In this document: positions 1-6,240 of the stretch, in pieces
Position numbering within the stretch: position 1 is the stretch's first letter
Layout of the letters: each line of letters begins with the position of its first letter
NCBI GenBank assembly: GCA_018378775.1
Contig: JAGZWV010000051.1
Location: 1-10,851 of the forward strand
Direction: 5' to 3'
From: Collinsella sp.
Lineage (GTDB): Bacteria; Actinomycetota; Coriobacteriia; Coriobacteriales; Coriobacteriaceae
Length of the DNA stretch: 10,851 nucleotides
Program-made: the position numbers and the translations under genes
Notes under the pieces: model-generated
Told to the model about the DNA's origin: nothing
The model's input: the letters and a program-made list of their open reading frames with translations, nothing else
The model's database searches: none

Positions 1-187
1 CGACGCCCATATCTATGATCGTCATGTCGATATCGTCCGCGAGCTTATCGAGCGTCCGCAGTTTGCGGCACCCAAGGTAACGCTCAACCCCGATGTGCAC
101 GATTTCTATGCGTTTACGACCGACGACCTGATCGTGGAGGGCTATGAGCACGGCCCTCAGGTCAAGAACATCCCCATTGCAGTGTAG
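1..187 (+). CDS. thyA: Thymidylate synthase, C-terminal part (5' truncated by window edge)
   Basis: The reading frame starting at base 2 gives about 61 residues ending in VKNIPIAV and a TAG stop at 185-187. It contains an H-x-Y motif (HIYDRH), the dUMP-contacting His/Tyr pair near the C-terminus of ThyA, then APKVTLNP, the FxxDD segment and the EGYEHGP motif, all in the order of the ThyA C-terminal region. ThyA methylates dUMP to dTMP with methylene-tetrahydrofolate and releases dihydrofolate. The next gene, folA, reduces that dihydrofolate, so the pair is a functional unit. The N-terminal two thirds, including the catalytic cysteine, lie outside the window. The call rests on the C-terminal motifs and on the neighbour. 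Confidence 0.93.
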   Translation, partial: DAHIYDRHVDIVRELIERPQFAAPKVTLNPDVHDFYAFTTDDLIVEGYEHGPQVKNIPIAV

Positions 188-191
188 GTGA
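186..191 (+). promoter_or_regulatory. folA ribosome binding site overlapping the thyA stop codon
   Basis: AGGTGA is a perfect match to the anti-Shine-Dalgarno sequence. It lies 5 nt before the ATG at 197 and overlaps the thyA TAG. It favours 197 over the in-frame GTG at 188, which sits inside this site and has no ribosome binding site of its own. The overlap suggests coupled translation of thyA and folA. Confidence 0.7.
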
Positions 192-196
192 CGCGC

Positions 197-715
197 ATGA
201 CGTGTAAGCTTTCTGCCATCGTCGCCGTGTGTGACGACTGGGGTATTGGCTGCGAGGGCGATATGGTGGTGTCCAATCGCGCCGATATGCGCCATTTTGT
301 GGCCTGCACCAAGGGCTGCCCGGTTATCATGGGACGCAAGACGCTGCTGAGTTTTCCCGGCGGGCGTCCTCTCAAGAACCGCCGCAATATCGTGCTTACG
401 CGCGATATAGGCTTTACCCGCGAGGGCGTCGACGTGGTGCATAGCGTTGACGAAGCGCTCGCTGCGGTTGCCGATGAGCCCGTTGCCTGGGTGATCGGTG
501 GCGGCGATGTCTATCGGCAGTTTTTGCCGTACTGCGTGGAGGCCGAGGTCACTCATAACCACTGCGTGCATGTCGTGGACACGTACTTTCCCGACTTGGA
601 CGCCGATCCCGCGTGGGAGATTGCGCAGCGTAGCGGGGTCGCGACGATTGCCGCCGGTGAGGGTGACGAGGGCGTCGATTATGAGTTCGTGACGTATCAT
701 CGCGTTGAGGCGTAA
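197..715 (+). CDS. folA: Dihydrofolate reductase
   Basis: Predicted 172-residue cytoplasmic enzyme that reduces dihydrofolate to tetrahydrofolate with NADPH, the step needed after thymidylate synthase. Visible motifs are the N-terminal strand SAIVAV, WGIG in the Met20-loop region, ADMRHF carrying the expected catalytic acid (D30), PVIMGRKT, the FPGRPL-type segment (SFPGGRPLKNR), NIVLTR, and WVIGGGDVYRQFL for the cofactor site, with VDTYFP near the end. The length is normal for the family. The start at 197 is chosen for its Shine-Dalgarno; starting at GTG 188 would add three residues. Oddly, the stretch between the Met20 loop and the catalytic Asp reads MVVSNRAD, so the Pro, Trp and second Pro of the E. 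coli-type MPWNLPAD are replaced. Many Firmicute-type enzymes also lack this Trp, so function is still expected. Confidence 0.95.
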   Translation: MTCKLSAIVAVCDDWGIGCEGDMVVSNRADMRHFVACTKGCPVIMGRKTLLSFPGGRPLKNRRNIVLTRDIGFTREGVDVVHSVDEALAAVADEPVAWVIGGGDVYRQFLPYCVEAEVTHNHCVHVVDTYFPDLDADPAWEIAQRSGVATIAAGEGDEGVDYEFVTYHRVEA

Positions 716-759
716 ATCGTCTGGCGTGAACGGTATCATCGGGTTGATTGAATGCATGG

Positions 760-778
760 GGCGGCGCTTTGCGTCGCC
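760..778 (+). terminator. Possible intrinsic terminator after thyA-folA
   Basis: An 8-bp stem (GGCGGCGC at 760-767 with GCGTCGCC at 771-778, one G-T wobble) closes a TTT loop. Only a broken T-run (TCGTTT) follows, so termination may be weak. It lies between folA and the methyltransferase gene. Confidence 0.45.
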
Positions 779-824
779 TCGTTTGGTATAGATGTGCTGT
801 AAAGAAGGGTGCGGGCTGGCTGCT

Positions 825-1739
825 ATGACTGATGCCGTTGAAGTTCTGCGAATTGATTCGCTCGAGGACGAGCGGCTCGATGCCTATGTGCGACTGACTG
901 AGCGTGAGCTTCGCTGCGTGCTGGAGCCGCAGAAGGGCATTTTTATCGCTGAGAGTGCCAAGGTCATCGAGCGTGCGGTTCGCGCCGGATATGAGCCGGT
1001 GAGCTTTCTTTTGGGCGAGCGCTGGCTCGACCAGATGATGCCGCTGTTTGACCAGCTTGTCGTGCGCGAGGGAGCGGGTCCGGTTCCCGTGTTCGTGGCC
1101 TCCATGGAGCTCATGGAGCAGTTGACGGGCTTTAACGTGACGCGCGGCGCGCTGGCGGCGTTCCGTCGCCCGCGTCAGATTCCGGTTGATGAGTTCTTGG
1201 GCGGCGTCGTCGAGGCGGTGGGGGATCGTCCGGTGCGCGTGTGCGTGCTTGAGGGTATTGTCGATCACACCAATGTTGGCGCGATTTTCCGCTCGGCTGC
1301 CGCATTGAACGTTGACGGTATTTTGGTCAGCCCGACGTGCTGCGACCCGCTGTACCGTCGCTCGGCCCGGGTGAGCATGGGCACCGTGTTTCAGGTGCCG
1401 TGGACGCGCATTGGCAGCGAGGCTCGTGTGTGGCCGCATGATGGTCTGAGCGCGTTGCACGATGCCGGCTTTTCGTGTGCCGCTATGGCGTTGACGGACG
1501 ATTCCGTATCGCTGGACGATCCCGTGCTGCAGAAGATTGATCGCTTGGCGCTTTTTATGGGTACCGAGGGTGCCGGCTTGGGCGCCAAGACCATTGCCGG
1601 CTGTGACCACGCGGTGCGCATTCCGATGGCGCACGGGGTCGATTCGCTTAACGTTGCCGCGGCGAGCGCCGTCGCCTTTTGGCAGCTGTGCCCGCACGTG
1701 AGCAATGAGTATCACTACCAGCCGGGTTTGTATCACTAG
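825..1739 (+). CDS. SPOUT/TrmH-family RNA 2'-O-methyltransferase
   Basis: Predicted 304-residue S-adenosylmethionine-dependent methyltransferase of the SpoU/TrmH class, which form a trefoil-knot fold and modify ribose in rRNA or tRNA. The C-terminal half has the three class motifs: NVGAIFR (residues 150-156), MGTEGAGL (245-252), and IPM followed by SLNV (266-277). The N-terminal ~120 residues resemble the substrate-binding extension of this family (RELRCVLEPQKGIFIAES). The target nucleotide cannot be read from sequence. ATG 825 gives the usual family N-terminus; an in-frame ATG at 792 would add 11 residues (MCCKEGCGLAA). Neither has a well-placed Shine-Dalgarno: the AAGGG at 805-809 is 15 nt from 825. 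The gene probably stands alone between folA and the MATE gene. Confidence 0.88.
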   Translation: MTDAVEVLRIDSLEDERLDAYVRLTERELRCVLEPQKGIFIAESAKVIERAVRAGYEPVSFLLGERWLDQMMPLFDQLVVREGAGPVPVFVASMELMEQLTGFNVTRGALAAFRRPRQIPVDEFLGGVVEAVGDRPVRVCVLEGIVDHTNVGAIFRSAAALNVDGILVSPTCCDPLYRRSARVSMGTVFQVPWTRIGSEARVWPHDGLSALHDAGFSCAAMALTDDSVSLDDPVLQKIDRLALFMGTEGAGLGAKTIAGCDHAVRIPMAHGVDSLNVAAASAVAFWQLCPHVSNEYHYQPGLYH

Positions 1740-1852
1740 GCAGTTTTCCGCACCGCGCTCTAATTCGGGGTGTTTCGGTCGCCGCCAGTCGGTGCTAAGC
1801 TGGTTTTGGCTTTGGTTTTAAATTGCTGTTTTGCTGTTTGACGTATGCGTGT

Positions 1853-1860
1853 GGGGAGGG
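1853..1860 (+). promoter_or_regulatory. Ribosome binding site deciding the MATE start
   Basis: GGGGAGGG ends 3 nt before the GTG at 1864, with GGAGG at 1855-1859. Upstream TTG and GTG codons in the same frame (1831, 1849) lack such a site, so 1864 is the preferred start. Confidence 0.6.
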
Positions 1861-1863
1861 CGT

Positions 1864-3213
1864 GTGGCTAAGAACTCTACGGCTATCGATGTAACGCAAG
1901 GTGTCATTTGGCAGCAATTGCTGTCGCTGTGCGTTCCCATCTTTTTTAGTTCGTTTTTTCAGCAGGCCTACACGCTTATCGGTACGTATATCGTTGGCCA
2001 GTTTGGCGGCAAGCTCGCGCTGGGTGGCATTCAAGCCACGATGGTGCTCACCGAGCTTTGCATTGGCTTTTGCGTTGGCGTCGGCGCCGGCTGCGCGGTC
2101 ATTACCGGTCAGTATTTTGGCCAGCACGATGATGAGCGACTGAGTCGTTCGGTCCATACAGCCATGACGCTCGCACTGGTGGGCGGTATCGTTTTCTCGA
2201 TTCTTGGCATAGTGTTCGTTGAGCCCATGCTGGTGCTTATGAACACGCCGCATGAACTATTGGCCGAGGGCGTGGCCTATGCTCGCTGTTATTTTGCCGC
2301 GATGGTTGCGGCACTGCTGCTTAATATGGGAACCGCACTGCTGCGTGCCGTGGGCGACACGCGCGGCCCCGCCGTGATCATTGCCTCTGGCTGCCTTGTT
2401 AACGTGGTGCTGGATATCATCTTTGTCGCTGTGTTGCATATGGAGGCGCTGGGCTGCGGCATCGCAGTGGCTCTGACCATTTGCTCCAATGCAACGATGA
2501 TCGTGTTGCGCATGATGCGCGCTCCGGGTGCATGGCGTCTTTCGCTGTCTAAGCTCGGCATCGATCGCGGTATTTGCAAGAGTATGATCTCGTGTGGTCT
2601 GCCACTCGGTTTTCAATCGGCTGCCTATTCGATCTCGAACGTGCTGATCCAGGTGTCGGTTAATTCGTTTGGCGCCGATGTCACGACTGCTTGGGGTCTA
2701 TCTGGGCGCCTGGATGGCATTATCTGGATGGTGACCGAGGCGCTCGGCGTATCGATCACCACGTTCTCGGCGCAGAACTTTGGCGCGCGCAATTACGAGC
2801 GCATGCGCAAGGGATATCACACGTCGCTCGTGCTTTCGTTTATGCTCATTGGTGGCCTGTCTGCCGTGCTGCTGGTGTTTTCGGGCCCGCTGTCGCGTTT
2901 GTTTGTCGACGATGCTTCGATTTCGGCGTACACCACGACCATCCTCCATTTCATTGCGCCGTTCTATGCGATTTTCTCGATTATCGAGAACGCCTCGGGT
3001 TCCATCCGCGGCGCCGGCGTGAGTCTGCAGCCTATGATGCTCACCATCTTTGGCACCGTCGTACTCAGAGTGATTTGGGTGTTTGCGATCATGCCCTTCG
3101 ATCCGTCGCTCGAGCATCTACTGCTGGTCTACCCCGTAACCTGGCTCATCACCGCAACCATGTTCACCATCTACCACCACAGCGGCAACTGGCTAGGCCG
3201 CGCCACCGCCTAG
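1864..3213 (+). CDS. MATE-family multidrug efflux transporter
   Basis: Predicted 449-residue polytopic membrane protein with about 12 hydrophobic segments, the normal length for the MATE (NorM/DinF-like) family, which exports cationic drugs or metabolites by Na+ or H+ antiport. It starts MAKNSTAIDVTQGVIWQQLL, a typical amphipathic lead-in. The first half has FFQQAYTLIG, VGQFGG, GVGAGCAVITGQYFGQ (to about residue 87), and LRAVGDTRGPA. The second half repeats the design with SAQNFGARNYERMRKG (from about residue 302) and SIRGAGVSLQP. Both halves carry the family's AQ/GQ-x-FG signature, as expected for its internal pseudo-symmetry. The substrate and coupling ion cannot be assigned. Its codon use is less strict than ftsH or ileS, and TTA/CTA/TCA-type codons appear. 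No regulator is adjacent. Confidence 0.92.
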   Translation: MAKNSTAIDVTQGVIWQQLLSLCVPIFFSSFFQQAYTLIGTYIVGQFGGKLALGGIQATMVLTELCIGFCVGVGAGCAVITGQYFGQHDDERLSRSVHTAMTLALVGGIVFSILGIVFVEPMLVLMNTPHELLAEGVAYARCYFAAMVAALLLNMGTALLRAVGDTRGPAVIIASGCLVNVVLDIIFVAVLHMEALGCGIAVALTICSNATMIVLRMMRAPGAWRLSLSKLGIDRGICKSMISCGLPLGFQSAAYSISNVLIQVSVNSFGADVTTAWGLSGRLDGIIWMVTEALGVSITTFSAQNFGARNYERMRKGYHTSLVLSFMLIGGLSAVLLVFSGPLSRLFVDDASISAYTTTILHFIAPFYAIFSIIENASGSIRGAGVSLQPMMLTIFGTVVLRVIWVFAIMPFDPSLEHLLLVYPVTWLITATMFTIYHHSGNWLGRATA

Positions 3214-3236
3214 CTCATCCGTCGGGTTCCCCTGAT

Positions 3237-3305
3237 AAGTTGCGGTGAAATAGTTCCTGAAAAGCCCTTGCGGACCGTCAAACAAGTTCTATTCCACCGC
3301 AACTT
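3237..3305. repeat. Long imperfect palindrome (17-bp arms), possible dispersed repeat or terminator
   Basis: The arm at 3237-3253 (AAGTTGCGGTGAAATAG) is the reverse complement of 3289-3305 with one G-T wobble, around a 35-nt spacer. It lies 24 nt after the MATE stop and 38 nt beyond the 3' end of the minus-strand cobO relic, so it sits between convergent transcription units. No T-run follows on either strand, so it is not a textbook terminator. The long arms and intergenic position also fit a REP/MITE-like dispersed element; copy number cannot be judged from one window. Confidence 0.6.
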
Positions 3306-3342
3306 CCTTATGAGCTGTAGGTGTTGGCGGAAAACGAATCAA

Positions 3343-3590
3343 TTAGTATTCGATGCCTTGACGGGCTAGGAGGCCTTCGTCGAAGTAGTGTTTGACGGGG
3401 CGCATTTCGGTTACTAGGTCGGCAAGGTCGGCGAGGGGTAGCAAGCCGCGGCCGGGGAGCACGAGCTCCGTGGTGGCGGGCTTTATCGCAATCAGTTCCT
3501 CGACATCCTCTCGCGCCCCAAAGCAGCCGTCGTCTTGCCCTTGCCGTCGCCTGTATAGATTTGAACCTTGCCGACTTACAGTGATGCCAT
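3343..3590 (-). pseudogene. cobO: Corrinoid (cob(I)yrinic acid a,c-diamide) adenosyltransferase relic
   Basis: On the minus strand an ATG (3590-3588), preceded by AAAGGA at the right spacing, opens ATG GCA TCA CTG TAA, a stop at codon 5. The same frame then reads VGKVQIYTGDGKGKTTAALG, the N-terminal strand and P-loop of the CobO/BtuR/CobA family. The middle of the protein is missing. A second frame takes up EDVEELIAIKPATTELVLPGRG and continues through ADLVTEMRPVKHYFDEG to QGIEY and a TAA at 3345-3343, which is the family C-terminus. Intact members are roughly 170-200 residues; this remnant covers about 80. The intact enzyme transfers adenosyl from ATP to cobalt during coenzyme B12 synthesis or salvage. 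A premature stop, a large internal deletion and a frameshift show it cannot be functional. The matching C-terminal motifs make the family call firm. Confidence 0.87.
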
Positions 3591-3667
3591 CTCTGTCCTT
3601 TCGTGCCCGGCGTCGGTTTATCGCCGTCCGGGTTGGGTATTCTAGAAAGCATTATCAACCCCAGTAG

Positions 3668-5575
3668 ATGGAGTTCAAGCAGATGGAGATGGATGACAAC
3701 AAACGTAGACGGAATATGATCCTCTACGTGCTCATCGCCTTCGTCGTCTACCTCGTGCTCTCGACCGTTCTGTTCCCCAACATCGGTCACACGCAGCAGA
3801 TTACGGAGACCGATTACTCGACGTTTGTCAAAGCGCTCGACAAGAAGAGCGTCGAAAAGGTCGAGTACAACACCGACGACTATACGATTTATTACACCAA
3901 GAAGGGCGAGGACGAGAACATCGCCTATAAGACGACCGGTGTGCCGAACGATGCGGGCTTTACCGATCGCGTGCTTGAGTCTGGCGCTTCGCTGGAGTCG
4001 GTCGTTCCCGATAAGAACTCGGGTTTGATGACCTACTACCTGCTCACACTCATTCTTCCCATGGCGATTTTCTTCCTCATCGGTTGGTGGCTCAACCGCC
4101 GCATGAAGAAGGCTATGGGCGATGACGGCCCGTCGATGAACTTTGGCGGCGGCGGTTTTGGCGGCGGCGGACTGGGTAAGTCCGGCGCGCGCGTGATCGC
4201 CTCCAAGGACGTGGGCGTGACCTTTAAGGACGTCGCCGGCCAGGAAGAGGCCAAGGAATCTCTCAAGGAGGTCGTCGACTTTCTGGAGAAGCCGCAGCGC
4301 TACGAGGAGATCGGCGCCAAGCTGCCGCGCGGTGCTCTCCTTGTTGGCCCTCCGGGTACCGGTAAGACCCTGCTTGCCAAGGCTGTTGCCGGCGAGGCCG
4401 GTGTTCCGTTCTTTAGCATTTCGGGCTCTGAGTTCGTTGAGATGTTTGTTGGTCGCGGCGCTGCTAAGGTTCGTGACCTGTTTAAGCAGGCCAAGGAAAA
4501 GGCCCCGTGCATTGTGTTTATCGACGAGATCGATACCATCGGCAAAAAGCGTGATGGCGGCGGCTTTAGCGGCAACGACGAGCGCGAGCAGACGCTCAAT
4601 CAGTTGCTGACCGAGATGGACGGCTTCGATAACCACAAGGGCATCGTCGTCCTTGCTGCCACCAACCGCCCCGACAGCCTTGACCCGGCTCTGTTGCGTC
4701 CCGGTCGCTTTGACCGCCGCATTCCCGTCGAGCTGCCCGATTTGACCGGTCGCAAGAATATCCTTGAGCTGCACGCCAAGAGCGTGAAGACCCAGCCGCC
4801 GATCGATCTGACCGCGATTGCCCGCGCCACGCCTGGTGCCTCGGGCGCCGATTTGGCCAATATCATCAACGAGGGCGCCCTGCGCGCCGTTCGCGAAGGT
4901 CGCAAGCGTGCAACCCAGGACGACTTCGAGGAGTCGGTGGAGGTCGTCATTGCCGGCCAACAGCGTAAGTCCACGGTGCTTTCCGACCACGAGAAGCAGG
5001 TCGTTTCCTACCATGAGATCGGCCATGCCATTGTTGCCGCTCGCCAGAAGGGCTCTGCGCCGGTCACGAAGATCACCATCGTTCCGCGCACGAGCGGTGC
5101 CCTGGGCTACACCATGCAGGTCGAGGAGGACGAGCGCTTCCTGACCACGCGCCAGGAGGTCCTGGACAAGCTCGCCGTCTACTGCGGTGGTCGCGCGGCC
5201 GAGGAGCTCATCTTTGGCGAGATGACGACCGGTGCCGCCAACGATATCGAGCAGGCCACCAAGCTCGCCCGCAACATGGTGACGCGCTTTGGTATGTCCG
5301 ACGAGTTTGGCATGATGGCGCTCGGTACCGTCCAGAATGCGTACCTCAACCAGGATACGTCGCTCACCTGCGCCCCCGGTACGGCCGAGCGCGTGGACGC
5401 GATTGTCGCCAAGCTGATCGAGGATGCGCACGACCGCGCCCTGCAGATCCTGAAGGAGAACAAGTTCAAGCTCCACGAGCTGGCTCGTTATCTGTACAAG
5501 AAGGAGACGATCACGGGCGAGGAGTTCATGAATCTCCTCACGCGCGAGAACCCGCTGATGCCCAAGCAGCAGTAA
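3668..5575 (+). CDS. ftsH: ATP-dependent zinc metalloprotease FtsH
   Basis: Predicted 635-residue membrane-anchored AAA+ protease that degrades misfolded membrane proteins and regulatory cytoplasmic proteins. A basic N-terminus (NKRRR) precedes a first membrane segment (about residues 17-36), an extracytoplasmic domain (about 40-120), and a second membrane segment (about 123-142). A glycine-rich linker (160-170) leads to the AAA domain: Walker A GPPGTGKT (227-234), pore motif MFVG (259-262), Walker B IVFIDEID (282-289), and a second region of homology ending RPGRFDRR (344-351). The protease domain has the zinc motif HEIGH (449-453) and the third ligand Asp in GAANDIEQA (D526). No clear Shine-Dalgarno precedes ATG 3668. 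In-frame ATGs at 3683 (GGAG 9 nt upstream) and 3689 are alternatives that remove only 5-7 residues. Confidence 0.97.
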   Translation: MEFKQMEMDDNKRRRNMILYVLIAFVVYLVLSTVLFPNIGHTQQITETDYSTFVKALDKKSVEKVEYNTDDYTIYYTKKGEDENIAYKTTGVPNDAGFTDRVLESGASLESVVPDKNSGLMTYYLLTLILPMAIFFLIGWWLNRRMKKAMGDDGPSMNFGGGGFGGGGLGKSGARVIASKDVGVTFKDVAGQEEAKESLKEVVDFLEKPQRYEEIGAKLPRGALLVGPPGTGKTLLAKAVAGEAGVPFFSISGSEFVEMFVGRGAAKVRDLFKQAKEKAPCIVFIDEIDTIGKKRDGGGFSGNDEREQTLNQLLTEMDGFDNHKGIVVLAATNRPDSLDPALLRPGRFDRRIPVELPDLTGRKNILELHAKSVKTQPPIDLTAIARATPGASGADLANIINEGALRAVREGRKRATQDDFEESVEVVIAGQQRKSTVLSDHEKQVVSYHEIGHAIVAARQKGSAPVTKITIVPRTSGALGYTMQVEEDERFLTTRQEVLDKLAVYCGGRAAEELIFGEMTTGAANDIEQATKLARNMVTRFGMSDEFGMMALGTVQNAYLNQDTSLTCAPGTAERVDAIVAKLIEDAHDRALQILKENKFKLHELARYLYKKETITGEEFMNLLTRENPLMPKQQ

Positions 5576-5601
5576 CGCCGCGGCCGAGCCAGTAAACGCC
5601 G

Positions 5602-5639
5602 ACGCCCCATTTGAGCAGCTTTCTCAAATGGGGCGTTTT
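5602..5639 (+). terminator. Strong intrinsic terminator of ftsH
   Basis: A perfect 14-bp stem pairs 5602-5615 with 5623-5636 around the 7-nt loop CAGCTTT, and the T-run TTTT runs 5636-5639. It begins 27 nt after the ftsH stop and ends just before the DUF523 ribosome binding site, so the DUF523 gene is downstream of the terminator. Confidence 0.93.
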
Positions 5640-5643
5640 GCTT

Positions 5644-5650
5644 GAGAGGG
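5644..5650 (+). promoter_or_regulatory. Ribosome binding site deciding the DUF523 start
   Basis: GAGAGGG lies 6 nt before ATG 5657. The in-frame ATG at 5651 directly abuts it and the TTG at 5642 precedes it, so 5657 is the likely start. Confidence 0.65.
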
Positions 5651-5656
5651 ATGGAA

Positions 5657-6109
5657 ATGAAGATCGTGGTGAGCGCCTGCTTGATGGGCGAGAGCTGCAA
5701 GTATAACGGGCTCGATAACTACCACCGCGCGTTGGTCGAGGCTTGCGAGCGCACGGGGACCGAGGTCCTCCTCGTGTGCCCCGAGGTCTTTGGCGGCCTG
5801 CTCACGCCGCGCAAGCCGTCCGAGATTGTGAACGGCGAGGTTCGTACCTGCGAGGGCATCTCGGTTGATCGCGAATTTCGCCTGGGTGCCCAACGTGCGC
5901 TCGATATGTGCGAGCAGGCAGGCGGACCGGAAGAGATAGTCGCGTGCATCCTTCAGGACCGCAGCCCCTCGTGCGGTGCGGGTCACATCTACGACGGCAC
6001 CTTTAGCGGTACGCTCACCGCGGGCAACGGTGTTTTCGTCGACCTGCTCCTGCGCCACGGCTACCGTGTGATCCCGGCAAGCGAGTTCGACCCCAGCATG
6101 TTGAAGTAG
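5657..6109 (+). CDS. DUF523 / TudS-type cysteine-rich protein
   Basis: Predicted 150-residue cytoplasmic protein, close to the usual length for stand-alone DUF523 proteins. It begins MKIVVSACLMGESCKYNG, with the hallmark SACLxGxxCxYxG. It continues with VCPEVFGGLLTPRKPSE and LQDRSPSCG, and ends with GNGVFVDLL and YRVIPASEF. Conserved cysteines are C8, C14, C41 and C106. The DUF523 family includes TudS, an iron-sulfur-dependent thiouracil desulfidase in which three cysteines hold the cluster; by family knowledge C8, C41 and C106 are the likely ligands here. Substrate in this organism is unknown. The gene sits just after the ftsH terminator and has its own terminator, so it may depend on read-through or on a promoter I cannot identify in the 17-bp gap. 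Confidence 0.88.
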   Translation: MKIVVSACLMGESCKYNGLDNYHRALVEACERTGTEVLLVCPEVFGGLLTPRKPSEIVNGEVRTCEGISVDREFRLGAQRALDMCEQAGGPEEIVACILQDRSPSCGAGHIYDGTFSGTLTAGNGVFVDLLLRHGYRVIPASEFDPSMLK

Positions 6110-6114
6110 TAAAT

Positions 6115-6151
6115 AAAAGGGGCGGCCATCGAGTAGATGGTCGCCCCTTTT
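6115..6151. terminator. Intrinsic terminator after the DUF523 gene, symmetric enough to act both ways
   Basis: A 16-bp stem with one G-T wobble pairs 6115-6130 with 6136-6151 around GAGTA. The arms begin AAAA and end TTTT, so a T-run follows the stem on both strands (TTTTATTT on the minus strand). It begins 6 nt after the DUF523 stop. Confidence 0.9.
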
Positions 6152-6203
6152 GCTGGCAAGCTAGACTATCTCACCAATTGTTCAATGGTATTTACCCATA
6201 TAA

Positions 6204-6240
6204 AACCTGCCAAAATAAACCTGTCACTTTTTGGTAGGTT
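6204..6240 (-). terminator. Intrinsic terminator of the minus-strand dehydrogenase
   Basis: A 12-bp stem with one wobble pairs 6229-6240 with 6204-6215. Read on the minus strand it is followed by TTTTAT, and its first arm overlaps two bases of the dehydrogenase stop codon. The A/T-rich stem flanks resemble an intrinsic terminator. Confidence 0.75.

Noticed and set aside
549..1736. 395-codon open frame antisense to the RNA methyltransferase
   Set aside because: Codon-aligned mirror of a gene with clear SPOUT motifs; the product is His/Arg-rich and unlike any protein I know.
1740..1863. Possible terminator (CACC...GGTG) and promoter before the MATE gene
   Set aside because: The stem is only 4-5 bp with mismatches, and no -35/-10 pair has acceptable spacing, so I do not call either.
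3606..3632. CCCGG...CCGGG dyad upstream of ftsH as a terminator of the cobO relic or ftsH leader
   Set aside because: Only 5 bp continuous with an irregular interior and no T-run on either strand.
3392..3667. 91-codon plus-strand frame just before ftsH
   Set aside because: Ser/Arg-rich, no ribosome binding site, and antisense to the recognised cobO relic, which explains the bases better.
3308..5476. 722-codon open frame antisense to ftsH and running over the cobO relic
   Set aside because: Codon-aligned mirror of ftsH, open for the same codon-bias reason. Its protein is low-complexity Leu/Gly/Asp-rich and its 3' part is out of frame with the cobO fragments.
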